From positions 1-6,510 of the forward strand of contig JBGPHA010000028.1 in the NCBI GenBank assembly GCA_041484115.1: a DNA stretch of 6,510 nucleotides, read 5' to 3'. Position numbers and translations under genes: made by a program. The notes beneath the pieces were generated by a model, which saw only the letters and a program-made list of their open reading frames with translations, did not search any database and was not told the origin of the DNA. Shown here one piece after another: positions 5,771-6,510 of this stretch (its first letter is position 1; each line of letters starts with the position of its first letter). This stretch comes from ASMP01 sp041484115. GTDB taxonomy: Archaea > Nanobdellota > Nanobdellia > Pacearchaeales > GW2011-AR1.

Positions 5771-6510
5771 ATCCATTCTTTTCATGAATCCCTTCAGAAA
5801 TTTTTGATGTTCTTCATATTTTTTTATTTCTTTGATAGCATATACATCTATACCATCTTTTTTGTGTTTTTCTGTTTTCACAATACTTCTTAGCATATCT
5901 GTTATTCTTTCTCCCATTAAGACATTATTATCTGCAACAGATGCTATTTTTTTAGATTGCATCATGAAATTTCCTACCCCCATAAATTTGAAAGAATTTG
6001 GCTCTTGCTTTGCTATGATTGTTCCGTAATTTAGAGAAATCCCAAAGTCTATCTTCTCCCTGAAAAGTTTGTTATGTTCATCGAGAGTTTCTTTTATTTT
6101 TTGAGAAACTTTTAAGGCATTTTCCTCGTTTTTGAATGTTTTTGTCCTTACAGGAGCAAAAATGAAAAATAGATTGTCACGATCTTCATATACTGCTGCT
6201 TTATGTCCTTCTGCAATATCCTTTATCCTTTTTAAGACCTCAGAAGCGCTACCTTCACCATCTTTTGCATTTTTTACCGAAGCCATATTTTTTGTTTTTA
6301 AGGTTATCATACTCACGTCTTGCTTGTCTCCTTTAATGGAAAGGGCAAGCTCTGCCTTGCTGCTTTTTGGATTATGAACAATAAGTTCCATATCTAGAGG
6401 TTTATCATTTCCCCATTTCTTAGTTTTAGAGTTTATGTAACCTATAAAAGTTTTTTGATATCCTCTTTCAAAAAATATGAAAATCACGAATCCTAAAATT
6501 GCAAGTATGA
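5759..6510 (-). CDS. Partial membrane-anchored protein with degenerate class III cyclase homology domain
   Basis: Open from the right edge to the TAA at 5761-5759; 249 residues visible. A GTG at 6487 would give 242 residues, but the frame continues upstream as hydrophobic sequence, giving ILAILGFVIFIFFERGY. That is an N-terminal membrane helix the GTG would cut, so the start is outside the window. Positions below count from the GTG. A linker (~8-55) leads to a domain (~58-220) with the layout of class III adenylate/guanylate cyclases: a first strand (VSMITLKTKN, 58-67); a helix; EDRDNLFFIFAP (101-112), equivalent to the 'GDgllavF' hairpin; a helix; DFGISLNYG (147-155), equivalent to 'giGintG'; and FMGVGNFMMQSKKIA (168-182), equivalent to 'iGdvVNlAaRL'. 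Catalytic positions are mostly lost: the first metal Asp is absent in the first strand, and the transition-state Asn and Arg align with M176 and K180. Only D104 remains. It is probably a non-catalytic sensor or scaffold. The fold assignment is inferred from motif order. The tail is Lys-rich and converges on the preceding gene with 5 bases between stops. Confidence 0.8.
   Translation of the reverse strand, partial: ILAILGFVIFIFFERGYQKTFIGYINSKTKKWGNDKPLDMELIVHNPKSSKAELALSIKGDKQDVSMITLKTKNMASVKNAKDGEGSASEVLKRIKDIAEGHKAAVYEDRDNLFFIFAPVRTKTFKNEENALKVSQKIKETLDEHNKLFREKIDFGISLNYGTIIAKQEPNSFKFMGVGNFMMQSKKIASVADNNVLMGERITDMLRSIVKTEKHKKDGIDVYAIKEIKKYEEHQKFLKGFMKRMDKEK

Noticed and set aside
5759..6487. 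GTG at 6487 as the start of the right-edge gene
   Set aside because: In-frame hydrophobic codons continue to the window edge and complete a membrane helix that this start would cut; the GTG is best read as an internal Val.

Overview
The window is AT-rich, gene-dense DNA that looks archaeal, most likely from a DPANN-type lineage (Woesearchaeota/Pacearchaeota-like). The signs are: TATA/BRE-type promoter elements about 25 bases upstream of start codons with no Shine-Dalgarno (leaderless style); small membrane and coiled-coil proteins resembling families I associate with those lineages; extracytoplasmic proteins dense in N-glycosylation sequons; and an archaeal-type phosphoenolpyruvate synthase. 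The lineage is an inference from style and remembered protein families, not from a marker gene.

Layout, left to right: (1) the 3' part of a plus-strand surface-type protein with ten N-x-S/T sequons, open at the left edge (2-961); (2) three minus-strand genes, read right to left: ppsA (4770-2287), a Lys/Arg-rich coiled-coil protein (2245-1658) and, overlapping it by 20 bases, a 233-residue protein (1677-976) whose C-terminal third resembles the N-terminal (N2-like) domain of TadA/CpaF secretion ATPases without the ATPase itself; (3) a 101-base divergent promoter region; (4) a plus-strand polytopic membrane protein with a four-cysteine extracytoplasmic domain (4872-5753); (5) a minus-strand membrane-anchored protein running off the right edge (5759-6510) that reads as a degenerate class III nucleotidyl cyclase homology domain. 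Both convergent gene pairs nearly touch (14- and 5-base gaps). No stretch over 300 bases lacks a gene. I found no tRNA, rRNA, CRISPR array or insertion sequence.

How the genes work together: only PpsA has a firm biochemical role (interconversion of pyruvate and phosphoenolpyruvate). The coiled-coil protein and the N2-like protein are probably co-translated and may act together. Their promoter lies in the 41-base gap behind ppsA, so they can be expressed with or without ppsA. The two plus-strand products and the right-hand minus-strand product are surface or membrane proteins with no demonstrated link to the ppsA group. The most interesting items are the stand-alone secretion-ATPase-like domain, the apparently catalytically dead membrane cyclase domain, and the acidic tail on PpsA.
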